This document shows, piece after piece, positions 9,083-16,801 of a stretch of 64,000 bases of DNA. The position numbers were made by a program, and so were the translations under genes. The stretch comes from Murimonas intestini (GTDB taxonomy: Bacteria; Bacillota; Clostridia; Lachnospirales; Lachnospiraceae), in contig NZ_JANKBI010000001.1 of NCBI RefSeq assembly GCF_024622195.1, positions 682,001 through 746,000 on the forward strand, in the 5' to 3' direction. The notes below the pieces were generated by a model. It was not told the origin of the DNA, did no database searches, and worked only from the letters and a program-made list of their open reading frames with translations. Position 1 is the first letter of the stretch. Each line of letters starts with the position of its first letter.

Positions 9083-10027
9083 TTAAGCCAAAGCCTGCTT
9101 AGCAAATTCTTTTAACAGCTCTGCTGAATGGTCCATCAGCTTCTTTTCATTTTCATCCATAGGGATTCTGTGCGTCTGAACGATTCCTTCCCAGCCAAGC
9201 CTGCAGGGGAGCGAAATTGCGACTCCTGCCCATTCCCCAAAGCTTTCATCCAGCACATGAGCCACGGGGAGGAGGGCGTTGTCATCCTTCATGATCGTTT
9301 CAACTATATTAGATACAGCCATGGCAATACCGTAGAAGGTAGCTCCCTTCAGCTTTATCACCTCGGCCCCTCCATTCTTGGTACGCTCGGCGATCGCCTT
9401 TTTATCAAGCTGTGCTCCAACCTGGCCGGCATATTCTTCCAGCGGGAAACCTCCCACATTGGCAGAACTGTAGATTGGCACCTGGCTGTCTCCGTGTTCT
9501 CCCAGAATATAAGCATTGATATCTTCTATATTTACATGCAGCTTTTCACTTAAAATGTAACGGAATCTGGCTGTATCCAGCGATGTTCCTGAACCTATCA
9601 CTCTCTCTGCCGGCAGCCCTGATACCTGCTGTACTGCCATAGTGGTGATATCAGCAGGATTAGACACCACAAGGATCAATGGATTCTTTGCATATTTCAT
9701 GATATTCTCTGTGATACTCTTGACAATAGATACATTCGTCTTTGCCAGATCCAGACGTGTCTGTCCGGGTTTCCTGGCAATGCCTGCTGTTATGATGATC
9801 ATCTGGGCATCTGCACATTCTTCGTATCCTCCCTGTCTGACCCACACCTGCTTAAAAAAGCTGGTTCCATGAGCAATATCCAGTGCAGCTCCCTTTGCGC
9901 GGTCTTCATTTACATCCACCAGCACGATATCATTTGCCTGTACACGCACCATCAGCGTATAAGCGATCGCTTCTCCAACATTTCCAGCTCCGACTACCAC
10001 TATTTTATCTTTATGAGATTTTTTCAT
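9083..10027 (-). CDS. ldh: L-lactate dehydrogenase
   Basis: This NAD-dependent enzyme reduces pyruvate to L-lactate and regenerates NAD+ in fermentation. The 314-residue protein has the Rossmann motif GAGNVGEAIAYTL, the NAD-selecting Asp in IVLVDVNEDRAKG, the substrate-loop Arg region (GIARKPGQTRLDL, typical of LDH) and the catalytic His in LGEHGDSQVP. An in-frame upstream ATG exists at 10045. I chose 10027 because AGGAG lies five bases before it and family members begin just ahead of the Rossmann strand. It appears monocistronic. Confidence 0.96.
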   Translation of the reverse strand: MKKSHKDKIVVVGAGNVGEAIAYTLMVRVQANDIVLVDVNEDRAKGAALDIAHGTSFFKQVWVRQGGYEECADAQMIIITAGIARKPGQTRLDLAKTNVSIVKSITENIMKYAKNPLILVVSNPADITTMAVQQVSGLPAERVIGSGTSLDTARFRYILSEKLHVNIEDINAYILGEHGDSQVPIYSSANVGGFPLEEYAGQVGAQLDKKAIAERTKNGGAEVIKLKGATFYGIAMAVSNIVETIMKDDNALLPVAHVLDESFGEWAGVAISLPCRLGWEGIVQTHRIPMDENEKKLMDHSAELLKEFAKQALA

Positions 10028-10070
10028 TATAACTCCTGTCCGCATATTTGCTTTTATAATTTTTCTTCCG

Positions 10071-10126
10071 GGTGCCCCATAGCTTTAAGCCCTTGTATGG
10101 GCGCACTCCGCACATTAAGATATGCA
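10071..10126 (-). repeat. Short dispersed repeat R2, copy 1
   Basis: It shares a layout with 62253-62307: a CCCAT...ATGGG hairpin followed by GCG-YR-CTCCGCAC and an AAG-TATATG-like tail. Both copies lie directly after the stop of a small uncharacterised minus-strand gene. Identity is only moderate by eye, so the relationship is tentative. Confidence 0.4.
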
Positions 10127-10128
10127 TT

Positions 10129-10515
10129 TTATATGACAAAAGTGTATGGCGGACCTCTTTCCCCAACCTCATCTTCAGATATTCCACAAAAGCTGACAGA
10201 CATATCCCCGGCTGTCTCTTCTGCAGCCCAGCAGCTCCGGCTATATGCCGGAGATATGTACATCATGTCATTATCCTGCTGCTGTCTTGATTTTGCCGCT
10301 GGCCTTCCCTGCTGTGTCAAACGCAGCGCTTCTTTTATCTTCTGGCTTTCTCTGGAATCCCGGTTATCTTCCTCCCCGTGCATCAAGTCTGCCTGCTTTG
10401 TATCAGCAGATATATATTTCGGCTCCGGGAAAGAACTGCCCATAACCTGACACTGGAGGATTACAACTAACAGAAGAAAAACCATGTACGATTGTAATTT
10501 TCTATTTTTGTCCAT
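10129..10515 (-). CDS. Hypothetical secreted or membrane-anchored protein
   Basis: I do not recognise this 128-residue frame. It starts MDKNRKLQSY and continues with a hydrophobic stretch (MVFLLLVVILQC, about 11-22) that could be a signal peptide or anchor. A charged, Gln/Arg/Glu-rich region follows (about 40-80) and then a Cys-containing tail. There is no convincing ribosome site. It fills a gap between ldh and tfoX that otherwise has no gene, and its stop abuts repeat R2. It may be a decayed or spurious frame. Confidence 0.35.
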   Translation of the reverse strand: MDKNRKLQSYMVFLLLVVILQCQVMGSSFPEPKYISADTKQADLMHGEEDNRDSRESQKIKEALRLTQQGRPAAKSRQQQDNDMMYISPAYSRSCWAAEETAGDMSVSFCGISEDEVGERGPPYTFVI

Positions 10516-10549
10516 GGATTTTACAGTACCCGTTATTATCTTTCCAAAT

Positions 10550-10804
10550 TTATTTACATGCTCTGTAAAACTCTCTAAGCTCCTCTTTTACTTCTTCCGG
10601 CAGCTGGCTTTTCTTCACGCCGCGGATAGCTCCTTCAAAAGCCAGAAGTCTGTGTATACAGGCCGATTCATCAATTGCCTTTATTTTAAGCCAGGCCTGC
10701 CTGCTTCCTGCTGCCTTTAACTGCTCATAAGTTGTTATTCCAACCTGTTTTAGCTGTTCTTCTACCACAGGGCCGATATTCGGCAATTTTGCTATTTCAC
10801 CCAT
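10550..10804 (-). CDS. TfoX C-terminal-domain protein
   Basis: This 84-residue protein consists only of a TfoX/Sxy C-terminal domain, a helix-hairpin-helix-like fold. It starts MGEIAKLPNIGPVVEEQLKQVGI, with TYEQLKAAGSRQAWLKIKAID in the middle and the EEVKEELREFYR helix at the end. In gamma-proteobacteria the full-length protein activates competence. The short Firmicutes versions have no settled role. The start at 10804 is preferred over the ATG at 10816 because GGAGG sits five bases before it, inside the longer frame. Confidence 0.8.
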   Translation of the reverse strand: MGEIAKLPNIGPVVEEQLKQVGITTYEQLKAAGSRQAWLKIKAIDESACIHRLLAFEGAIRGVKKSQLPEEVKEELREFYRACK

Positions 10805-10828
10805 ATTTACCTCCATGTCTTCTTTTGT

Positions 10829-11470
10829 TTATTCTGCGAAGCCTGAACATAACCCTAACTTTTGCGTAAATTCAATAAAGAAACCGTTTACATTATTAAA
10901 TAGTATTGTCTGCATCCCCATATTAGCCGGAACAACTAAATTCTCTTCTGTATTGTCTATAAACATACATTCTTCTGGAGATACATTTAATTTAATCAAA
11001 GCATCTTCAAAGATATACCTCTCTGTTTTTCCGGAATGTACTCTGGAAGATATGGAAACTGCATCAAAATACTGCCCTAAATCATTATACTCTAAAATCA
11101 AATCAATTCTGTCAGCTTTATTATCTGTTATCATACCAATCAAATATTTCTGTTTTAATTTCTTTACAAAGTTTATCATGTCTGATTCCAGCAGTGTATT
11201 TTTGAATGCATCCAATAGAATATTATAATCCAGTTTAAAACCGACGTCATTGCAAAAGCTTTCCCACATATCAAGATGTGATATCTTACCGCTTAAAAGT
11301 GCTTCATTATATTTGTAATAATTTGACTCAACCGCCTTTAATGAAAGTCCGCATTTAGTGGAAATAAAATTTATTATTGACTCAGAACCTGTTTTATCTA
11401 CAGTAAGGACTCCGTCAAAGTCAAATAATATCGCTCTTATTATCTTAAAGCACCTTCTTTCTGCTATCAA
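10829..11470 (-). CDS. HAD-family hydrolase (subfamily IA phosphatase)
   Basis: This haloacid-dehalogenase phosphatase of about 205-213 residues has motif I FDFDGVLT with both Asp residues, motif II in MITDN, motif III Lys in HSGKTERY and motif IV FIDNTEENL. A helical cap (about 25-90) points to a small phosphorylated substrate, which is unknown. The region is clearly richer in A+T than its neighbours, which hints at transfer. The start is unclear. The frame opens with a TTG (11470) that has no ribosome site. The family normally begins just before RAILFDFDG, where only ATA codons stand, preceded by GAAGG at about nine bases. Confidence 0.82.
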   Translation of the reverse strand: MIAERRCFKIIRAILFDFDGVLTVDKTGSESIINFISTKCGLSLKAVESNYYKYNEALLSGKISHLDMWESFCNDVGFKLDYNILLDAFKNTLLESDMINFVKKLKQKYLIGMITDNKADRIDLILEYNDLGQYFDAVSISSRVHSGKTERYIFEDALIKLNVSPEECMFIDNTEENLVVPANMGMQTILFNNVNGFFIEFTQKLGLCSGFAE

Positions 11471-11569
11471 ATTATCAATATCTGTCCGGATAAGCAGCTT
11501 CTTCCATATTTGGTTATTCTACTATAGTATTCTTTATAAGTCAATGTCGTGCCATTATGGCTGTAACCA

Positions 11570-11641
11570 GCCGTTTCTGTGCATCGCGGAGCGTTATTAT
11601 AGTTCAGACGGCTGCCGAATGGCAGACGGCTGAACTGTAAC
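11570..11641 (-). repeat. Partial or rearranged MITE relic
   Basis: About 25 bases (from GCCGTTTCTGTGCATCGC) match the right part of the 142-bp element. A diverged inverted repeat (AGTTCAG...CTGAACT) then ends at TGTAAC, resembling the element's terminus. It overlaps the last codons of the MFS gene, whose C-terminus is therefore written by the relic. Confidence 0.55.
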
Positions 11642-12859
11642 AACCATAAAAGCCGTCAGCCCAATCCCCAAAATGAGCAGTCCGGCCCCGCACCACCACA
11701 ATCCGGGAATACCCAGTCTGTCTGCGGAAATACTTGCCATGCAGCTGGACAGAAAACCTCCCAGCTGAAGCGCCAGGCCCTGTACACTTAAAAGTGTAGC
11801 TCTGAAAGCAGGAGGCGCGGCAGCGTTAATGGAAACACTCTGTGCTGTGCTGGAGATTCCCAGTAAAAAGTAGAACAACAGATACAGTACGGCAAAGATC
11901 AGTCCATTTTCAGTACAACCTAAAGCCGCCAGGCAGACGCCAAACAATATTGCAAAAATCATATATGTCTTCACAGGGGATTTTTTAACCATCAACTGTC
12001 CGGCCGCAATTGTACCCGCCGCTGATGCAGCAAAATACAGAAAGCCCAGTACGCCAAGCAGCCAGGTAAAATTACTCTCAGGAAGCAGTGACAGGAAACG
12101 CGGCTGCCAGTAAGTTTCCATGAGGGCAAGCGTCGTGCCCGTAAACACTGTTGAGCCAAGCAGAACTAAAAGTAAAGGAGTTTTTCTGCAGACTTTACAG
12201 ATGCTGGCTGCCTGTCTTTTTATTCCATTTGTCTTTCCACCATCCTGATCCTGTGCATTCTCTCTGAGGGCAGGTGTCTCTTTTGTAAATAATGCTGCCG
12301 CTGCTGCTGCCAGGGTCAGGGCAAATGCTGCCGGAAGTACTGTAAGACTGCTGTGGTCTCCATTCCAAAACTGCCCGCCGGCCCAGTTTATCACACCCCC
12401 TGACAATGCCCCGGCGGCAAGTCCCACCGTAGCCCAGAGGGTCTGTCTGGTGGCTGCCTTTGTAAGATAAACTTCTCCTCTTTCATTAAGGCAGGTATCA
12501 ATATATAGGGCATCCATACTGCCGCTGGCCAGCGCCCTGGCAATTCCATATCCGCCCATAAGAAAATAAAGGGCGGCGGTGCCTTTTACTGCCAGCATAA
12601 GTGCAAGCACCGCTGCATATGTAAGCTGTGAAAAAATAAAGGTGCGTTTTCTGCCAAACATGTCCGCCACAACCCCGCTTGGCACCTCCATGATGAGCGC
12701 TACTGCTGAGTATACTGCAATCCCGCCCGACAGCTGCGCCAGACTAAAGCCCTTCTGCAAAAAAATCAGGCTCAATACAGGCACAAGCAGCCCTCTGGCC
12801 AATGACTCTATGATTATTGCCGTCAGGCACCTGCTGCTCCAAATCCTTTTCTCTCCCAT
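11597..12859 (-). CDS. MFS transporter
   Basis: This 420-residue major facilitator has about 12 membrane segments, with the family loop 2-3 motif (GVVADMFGRKRTF, about 62-74). A central hydrophilic loop with NAQDQDGGKTNGIK separates the halves. It is most like drug or metabolite exporters of the DHA1 class; the substrate is unknown. It follows an ArsR-type repressor by 63 bases and is probably controlled with it. AGGAGG precedes the start. The last 14 or so residues are encoded by a MITE-like relic, so the tail is probably not ancestral. Confidence 0.9.
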   Translation of the reverse strand: MGEKRIWSSRCLTAIIIESLARGLLVPVLSLIFLQKGFSLAQLSGGIAVYSAVALIMEVPSGVVADMFGRKRTFIFSQLTYAAVLALMLAVKGTAALYFLMGGYGIARALASGSMDALYIDTCLNERGEVYLTKAATRQTLWATVGLAAGALSGGVINWAGGQFWNGDHSSLTVLPAAFALTLAAAAAALFTKETPALRENAQDQDGGKTNGIKRQAASICKVCRKTPLLLVLLGSTVFTGTTLALMETYWQPRFLSLLPESNFTWLLGVLGFLYFAASAAGTIAAGQLMVKKSPVKTYMIFAILFGVCLAALGCTENGLIFAVLYLLFYFLLGISSTAQSVSINAAAPPAFRATLLSVQGLALQLGGFLSSCMASISADRLGIPGLWWCGAGLLILGIGLTAFMVVTVQPSAIRQPSEL

Positions 12860-12922
12860 GTTTCTCCTCCTTTTGCCTGCTGCCGCCTGTTTTCTTATCT
12901 GTTTCCCTTACAATTTCTCTGA

Positions 12923-13486
12923 TCATTTTTCTAAGATCTTAGTATTGTATGCGATCAGTGCATATTCATATGGGAGACATCCCTCCTTGGGCTGTTCATG
13001 CCTTTCAAAGAAATCCAGAAGCCTGTTCCCCATCTCTTCTGCCTCCTCCGGCGTCAGATAGATAATTCCCGTCAGAAGGTTTCCGTCAGACGCGGCCGGC
13101 TCTCTTCCCTCTGACTCTATTTTAATGGCTGCCTGATTCCAGCGGCTGTAAATGTCATTGATCAGATTCTGAAGCATTGCATTTTTTATCTCCTGTGCCG
13201 CCGGCACAGTATCCTTCAGAGACACAGTTGCCTGGACTTCTTTATAATATTTAGCAGTAAGCCCATGTATCTTTTCTGTCCTTATCATCTTTACCATCCC
13301 GATACTTTCCAATGTGGAAAGATGATGCCCTGCACTTGAGGGAGTTATGGCAAGACGGTCAGCCAGCTGTTTAGCCGTCATGCCATCCGGGGCTAAAGAC
13401 AGATAATGAAGAATTTTCTGGCGGGTTGGATGCATATATGCCCTGAGTTCTTTTTCTGTATAAAGATATACTTTTTTAGTTTTCAT
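12923..13486 (-). CDS. ArsR/HTH_20-type winged-helix transcription regulator
   Basis: This 187-residue protein has a winged helix at the N-terminus (about 15-85): MHPTRQKILHYLSL, then MTAKQLADRLAITPSSAGHHLSTLESIGMVK as the helix-turn-helix, and a wing. The helical C-terminal part (about 95-185) resembles ArsR-like regulators with a ligand or dimer domain. It lies first in an operon with an MFS exporter. Two matching inverted repeats stand directly upstream, one inside its own promoter, so autorepression relieved by the exporter's substrate is the simplest reading. Confidence 0.9.
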   Translation of the reverse strand: MKTKKVYLYTEKELRAYMHPTRQKILHYLSLAPDGMTAKQLADRLAITPSSAGHHLSTLESIGMVKMIRTEKIHGLTAKYYKEVQATVSLKDTVPAAQEIKNAMLQNLINDIYSRWNQAAIKIESEGREPAASDGNLLTGIIYLTPEEAEEMGNRLLDFFERHEQPKEGCLPYEYALIAYNTKILEK

Positions 13487-13502
13487 ATCGTTTCCTTTCC
13501 GT

Positions 13503-13561
13503 CATAACATTTTTTGTTACGTTGTACACTCATCATATCATAACATTTATTGTTATGTCAA
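13503..13561 (-). promoter_or_regulatory. Promoter of the ArsR-MFS operon with two operators
   Basis: Reading the minus strand, TTGACA (13561-13556) and TATGAT (13537-13532) are 18 bases apart. The spacer contains a perfect dyad, CATAACATTTATTGTTATG (13539-13557). A second copy with one mismatch (CATAACA-5-TGTTACG) lies downstream at 13503-13521, close to the gene start. A repressor on the first site would block RNA polymerase directly. Confidence 0.8.
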
Positions 13562-13582
13562 GGTTATATCTGATAAATATCA

Positions 13583-13642
13583 AAAATACCCCTGGCAGAA
13601 TCTGCTGTAAGGCTGCGGGCCGCGATTCTGCCAAGGGTATTT
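13583..13642 (-). terminator. Stem-loop downstream of the ArsR promoter region
   Basis: Nineteen-base arms (AAATACCCCTGGCAGAATC and its complement with one mismatch) enclose a 21-base GC-rich loop. It ends the nitrite/sulfite reductase transcript, whose stop lies just upstream at 13646. The T-run is short. Confidence 0.65.
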
Positions 13643-13645
13643 GAT

Positions 13646-15208
13646 TCATACAAGATATTTAGCTGCGATCTCTTCCAGTTTCCCAGGATTTTCTTCATTC
13701 CATCTTCTGTAATCCAGTCCGGCTGCTGCTGCTTCTTTCCCTGTCTCTATGAGAAAACCGGGAATGTCTTTTTCCAGAATGATTCCAAGCCTGGTCCCCA
13801 TACGTGCATCCTTCTGTCCCTCCCGTCCATTTACATGAAGAAAGTAAGCAGGATAAGTTGTCTTATCTATTTTTTTTGCAGTACCATGGAAGCCTATAGC
13901 GCCTGTCTGATGCGTGCCGCATGAGGAAGCACACCCGGAGATGTGTATCTGCGGAAGCGCCGTATCAGGAAGACCTGCTTCTCTTACTGCCTCCACACAG
14001 GCCCTCAGCAGTCCCTGGGAATCTCTGACGCCTGTCTGGCAGGTAGATGCGCCTATACAGCTTACAGACGTCTCAAACAGGGTAGCCGCCCCGTCGTCAG
14101 TAGCTTTCAGTATTTTCCTGGCTTCATTTCCCGTGAGATTAATGATATAGACTGACTGATCCGGTGAAAGACGCAGCTCCACGTCCTCCATATTTCTTAT
14201 GACCTCACTGACCGAGGCAAACCATGAGACCCCCGGCTGTCCGCCGATTGGATGGTACAGGACACTGTACAGCCCTTCCTGTTTCTGGGGGATGACCCTG
14301 AATCCCTGCGCACAGCTTCCGTCACCTCTTTTGCCAGTCTCCTTTGCAGATATGGAAAGCTTCAAATCCTCCCCGGAGCCGTAAGCTTCTTCCAGTTTTT
14401 CTCTGTAAGCATTCACATAGGCCTCAGGCCCTCCCAGCGATTCCTGCATATATCTGGTACGTGCCTTCCCTCTGGACTCATAATTTCCATAGGCCAGAAA
14501 GGTAAGCCACATAGCCTTAATATAATAAAGAATATCTGAAGGATCCACAGCTTCTCCTGTCTTTACACCCAGCCGGGGATTGTTTCCCAGTCCCCCTGCA
14601 CTGTATACATCAAATTTGCCATCCGGTCTGGCGGCAAACCCCAGATCACGGTAAGTGGCATGAGTTATATTTTCCGGGGTATTAGAAAAAGCCACCTTCA
14701 GCTTTCTGGGCATTTTCTCTGCCTGTATAAGAGTCAGCAGATAATCCCCGGCCGCCTCAGCCCAGGGGAGGATGTCAAAATACTCTCCCTTCTCCACACC
14801 TGCAAGCGGGGAGCACATGACATTGCGCGGATAATCACCGCCTCCTCCGGCGGTTATGATGCCGGCATCCAATGCCCGGGCCATGATTTCATATGCATCC
14901 TTTCCGCTCAGGTCATGCAGCTGGATCGTCTGGCAGGTTGTAAAATGCGCCCGCTTTACATGGTATTGTGCCAGGATGTCTGCAATAAAATCTAACCGTT
15001 CCTTTGTTATCCTGCCTGCCGGCAAACGAAGGCGGAGCATATTTGCCGTCCCGCCTCTCTGGGCATAGCTGCCAAAACGCCCGGAAAAGGCTTTGTAGGC
15101 TCCCTTATCCATCTCACCGGCATAAAAAGCGTCTGTTTTTTCTTTAAATTCTTCCATGTCTTCTCTAAGAGAACGGACATTAAGATTTCTCATCAGGCAA
15201 TACCCCAT
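13646..15208 (-). CDS. Ferredoxin-type nitrite/sulfite reductase (siroheme, 4Fe-4S)
   Basis: This 520-residue protein carries the duplicated ferredoxin-like half-domain (first at about 50-115: GGTANMLRLRLPAGRIT) and the siroheme/4Fe-4S ligands in the C-terminal half, CIGASTC (C-x5-C) and CASSCG (C-x3-C). It reduces nitrite to ammonia or sulfite to sulfide with six electrons. Which one cannot be settled from sequence alone. No cys, asr or nir partner lies beside it. An alternative start, MRNLNVRSL at 15193, is about as good because GGGG precedes it by eight bases. Confidence 0.88.
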   Translation of the reverse strand: MGYCLMRNLNVRSLREDMEEFKEKTDAFYAGEMDKGAYKAFSGRFGSYAQRGGTANMLRLRLPAGRITKERLDFIADILAQYHVKRAHFTTCQTIQLHDLSGKDAYEIMARALDAGIITAGGGGDYPRNVMCSPLAGVEKGEYFDILPWAEAAGDYLLTLIQAEKMPRKLKVAFSNTPENITHATYRDLGFAARPDGKFDVYSAGGLGNNPRLGVKTGEAVDPSDILYYIKAMWLTFLAYGNYESRGKARTRYMQESLGGPEAYVNAYREKLEEAYGSGEDLKLSISAKETGKRGDGSCAQGFRVIPQKQEGLYSVLYHPIGGQPGVSWFASVSEVIRNMEDVELRLSPDQSVYIINLTGNEARKILKATDDGAATLFETSVSCIGASTCQTGVRDSQGLLRACVEAVREAGLPDTALPQIHISGCASSCGTHQTGAIGFHGTAKKIDKTTYPAYFLHVNGREGQKDARMGTRLGIILEKDIPGFLIETGKEAAAAGLDYRRWNEENPGKLEEIAAKYLV

Positions 15209-15278
15209 TTCTGTTTTTTCTAATACAGCATTGCCTGTTTCTCCTGTTTATATACACTGTGCACGCGCTTCCTATAGA

Positions 15279-15312
15279 AATAAATAAGAGGATGCTGATA
15301 TAAGCACCCTCT
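15279..15312 (-). terminator. Rho-independent terminator after rhaA
   Basis: Arms AGAGGATGCT (15287-15296) and AGCACCCTCT (15303-15312) pair with one mismatch. On the minus strand they are followed by a T-rich stretch. Confidence 0.6.
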
Positions 15313-15419
15313 ATTCTCAGCCAGCTATACTGCCGGCCGGCTTATTATTCTATTTTCGCAGAGCATTTCAGACATCCTGAACTGCTGCCCTACTGCCTGT
15401 TTACCTCCGCACAGTCTTC

Positions 15420-16685
15420 CTATGCCCTTTTGGAAAGTACGTCTTTTTCATACTGCTGTACATCTTTTAACCAATCCAGGCTGACACCAACACCTTTCTG
15501 GTCACAGTAGTAATCCCATACGAGGGCAAATGGAGCTGCCTTAAACTCTTCTTTATACGCAAGTCTTGCACTTACATCGCCTTTTGCTTCCAGCTCTTTC
15601 ATGTATGCATTTGGCTGAAGCAGAGCTGCCAGCATAGCTTTTCTTGTGTTGCGCAGACCGATGACCCATGCTGCGATACGGTTGATGGACGCATCAAAGA
15701 AGTCAGTTGCAACATAAGTATCCTGCAGTTTATTCATGCGCACAAGCTCTTCGAAGATTGCCTTTGTCTCATCATCGAATCCGACTACATGGTCAGAATC
15801 CCAGCGTACAGGACGTGTCACATGAAGCAGAACTGAATCTGCAAATGTGAAGATGCTGGACAGTTTGCCGGATACCATCTCTGTAGGATGATAATGTCCG
15901 TCATCAAGTGTCATGATGATGTGGTCTTTATTTGCTTTCATCACATATCCCATACAGAATTCATGGGAACCTACTGTGTAACTCTCAGCTCCGATGCCGA
16001 ATACTTTAGACTCAATACCGTCGATTACGCCTTCTACATCCTTTGTTGCCTCAAAGATCTCATCATAGCTCTTCTTTAAGCGCTCTCTTGGCCCCAGGGT
16101 ATCGATGGGCACTTCTTTATCGCCGTCCGGTGTCCAATGGTTGATCACACATGGTTTTCCTGTTTTTTTGTAGAAATATTCACCGATCTGACGGCATTTG
16201 ATTCCGTGCTCAACCCAGAATTTACGGACATCTTCATCTGCTGCAGAGAGTGTTCCGTTTTCACTCTTGGGATGTGCGAAATATGTAGGGTTAAAGTCAA
16301 GTCCGATACCTTTTTCAACAGCCCAGTCTACCCACTTATCAAAATGCTCAGGGGCAATTTCATTACGGTCAACAAAATGGTCTGCCTCCTGGTAATTAGC
16401 ATGGATGTTCATCTTCAGATTTCCTGGAATGAACTTCATGGCTTCTTCTATATCAGAACGAAGCTCTTCCCCGTTCCTGGCTTTTCCGGGATAATTTCCT
16501 GTAGTCTGGATACCGCCTGTCAGTGACTTATCCTCTTTTAACTCTGTTCCGCCTACATCATCTCCCTGCCAGCAGTGCATGGAGATCGGTGTCTCATCTG
16601 CGATCCTGATCGCTTCATCCACATCGATTCCGTACTGTGCATAGAACTCTTTTGCAGCCTCATATCCTTTTTTTACATCATACAT
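15420..16685 (-). CDS. rhaA: L-rhamnose isomerase
   Basis: This 421-residue protein converts L-rhamnose to L-rhamnulose, the first step of rhamnose catabolism. It begins MYDVKKGYEAAKEFYAQYGI and has the ISMHCWQGDDVGG block, metal-ligand regions such as DFNPTYFAHP (about 148-157) and LDDGHYHPTEM near residue 266, and a RhaA-like length. An AraC-type regulator lies upstream on the same strand. No rhamnulokinase or aldolase is in the window, so the rest of the pathway must lie elsewhere. It has its own promoter (see 16745). Confidence 0.95.
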   Translation of the reverse strand: MYDVKKGYEAAKEFYAQYGIDVDEAIRIADETPISMHCWQGDDVGGTELKEDKSLTGGIQTTGNYPGKARNGEELRSDIEEAMKFIPGNLKMNIHANYQEADHFVDRNEIAPEHFDKWVDWAVEKGIGLDFNPTYFAHPKSENGTLSAADEDVRKFWVEHGIKCRQIGEYFYKKTGKPCVINHWTPDGDKEVPIDTLGPRERLKKSYDEIFEATKDVEGVIDGIESKVFGIGAESYTVGSHEFCMGYVMKANKDHIIMTLDDGHYHPTEMVSGKLSSIFTFADSVLLHVTRPVRWDSDHVVGFDDETKAIFEELVRMNKLQDTYVATDFFDASINRIAAWVIGLRNTRKAMLAALLQPNAYMKELEAKGDVSARLAYKEEFKAAPFALVWDYYCDQKGVGVSLDWLKDVQQYEKDVLSKRA

Positions 16686-16744
16686 AGTTTAAGCTCCACC
16701 TTTCTTCATAAATGTCCGTCTCCCGGACAATTATTGATGTCTCC

Positions 16745-16773
16745 ATTATACCTTTGTGCCTGTAAAAAAACAA
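16745..16773 (-). promoter_or_regulatory. Promoter of rhaA
   Basis: On the minus strand, TTGTTT (16773-16768) and TATAAT (16750-16745) have a 17-base spacer. The -35 lies within the T-run of the terminator that ends the upstream regulator gene. A small hairpin (TGTCCG/CGGACA) falls in the leader at about 16710-16726. Confidence 0.6.
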
Positions 16774-16801
16774 GGACGTAAATTCTAAGATTTACGTCCT
16801 T
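16764..16801 (-). terminator. Rho-independent terminator of the AraC-type regulator
   Basis: Twelve-base perfect arms (AAGGACGTAAAT/ATTTACGTCCTT) with a six-base loop are followed by TTGTTTTTTT on the minus strand. The stop codon of the regulator overlaps the upstream arm. Confidence 0.85.

Noticed and set aside
9869..10450. 193-residue plus-strand frame across the ldh start and the gap beyond
   Set aside because: It runs antisense through the ldh coding start, has no ribosome site and has composition typical of a shadow frame.
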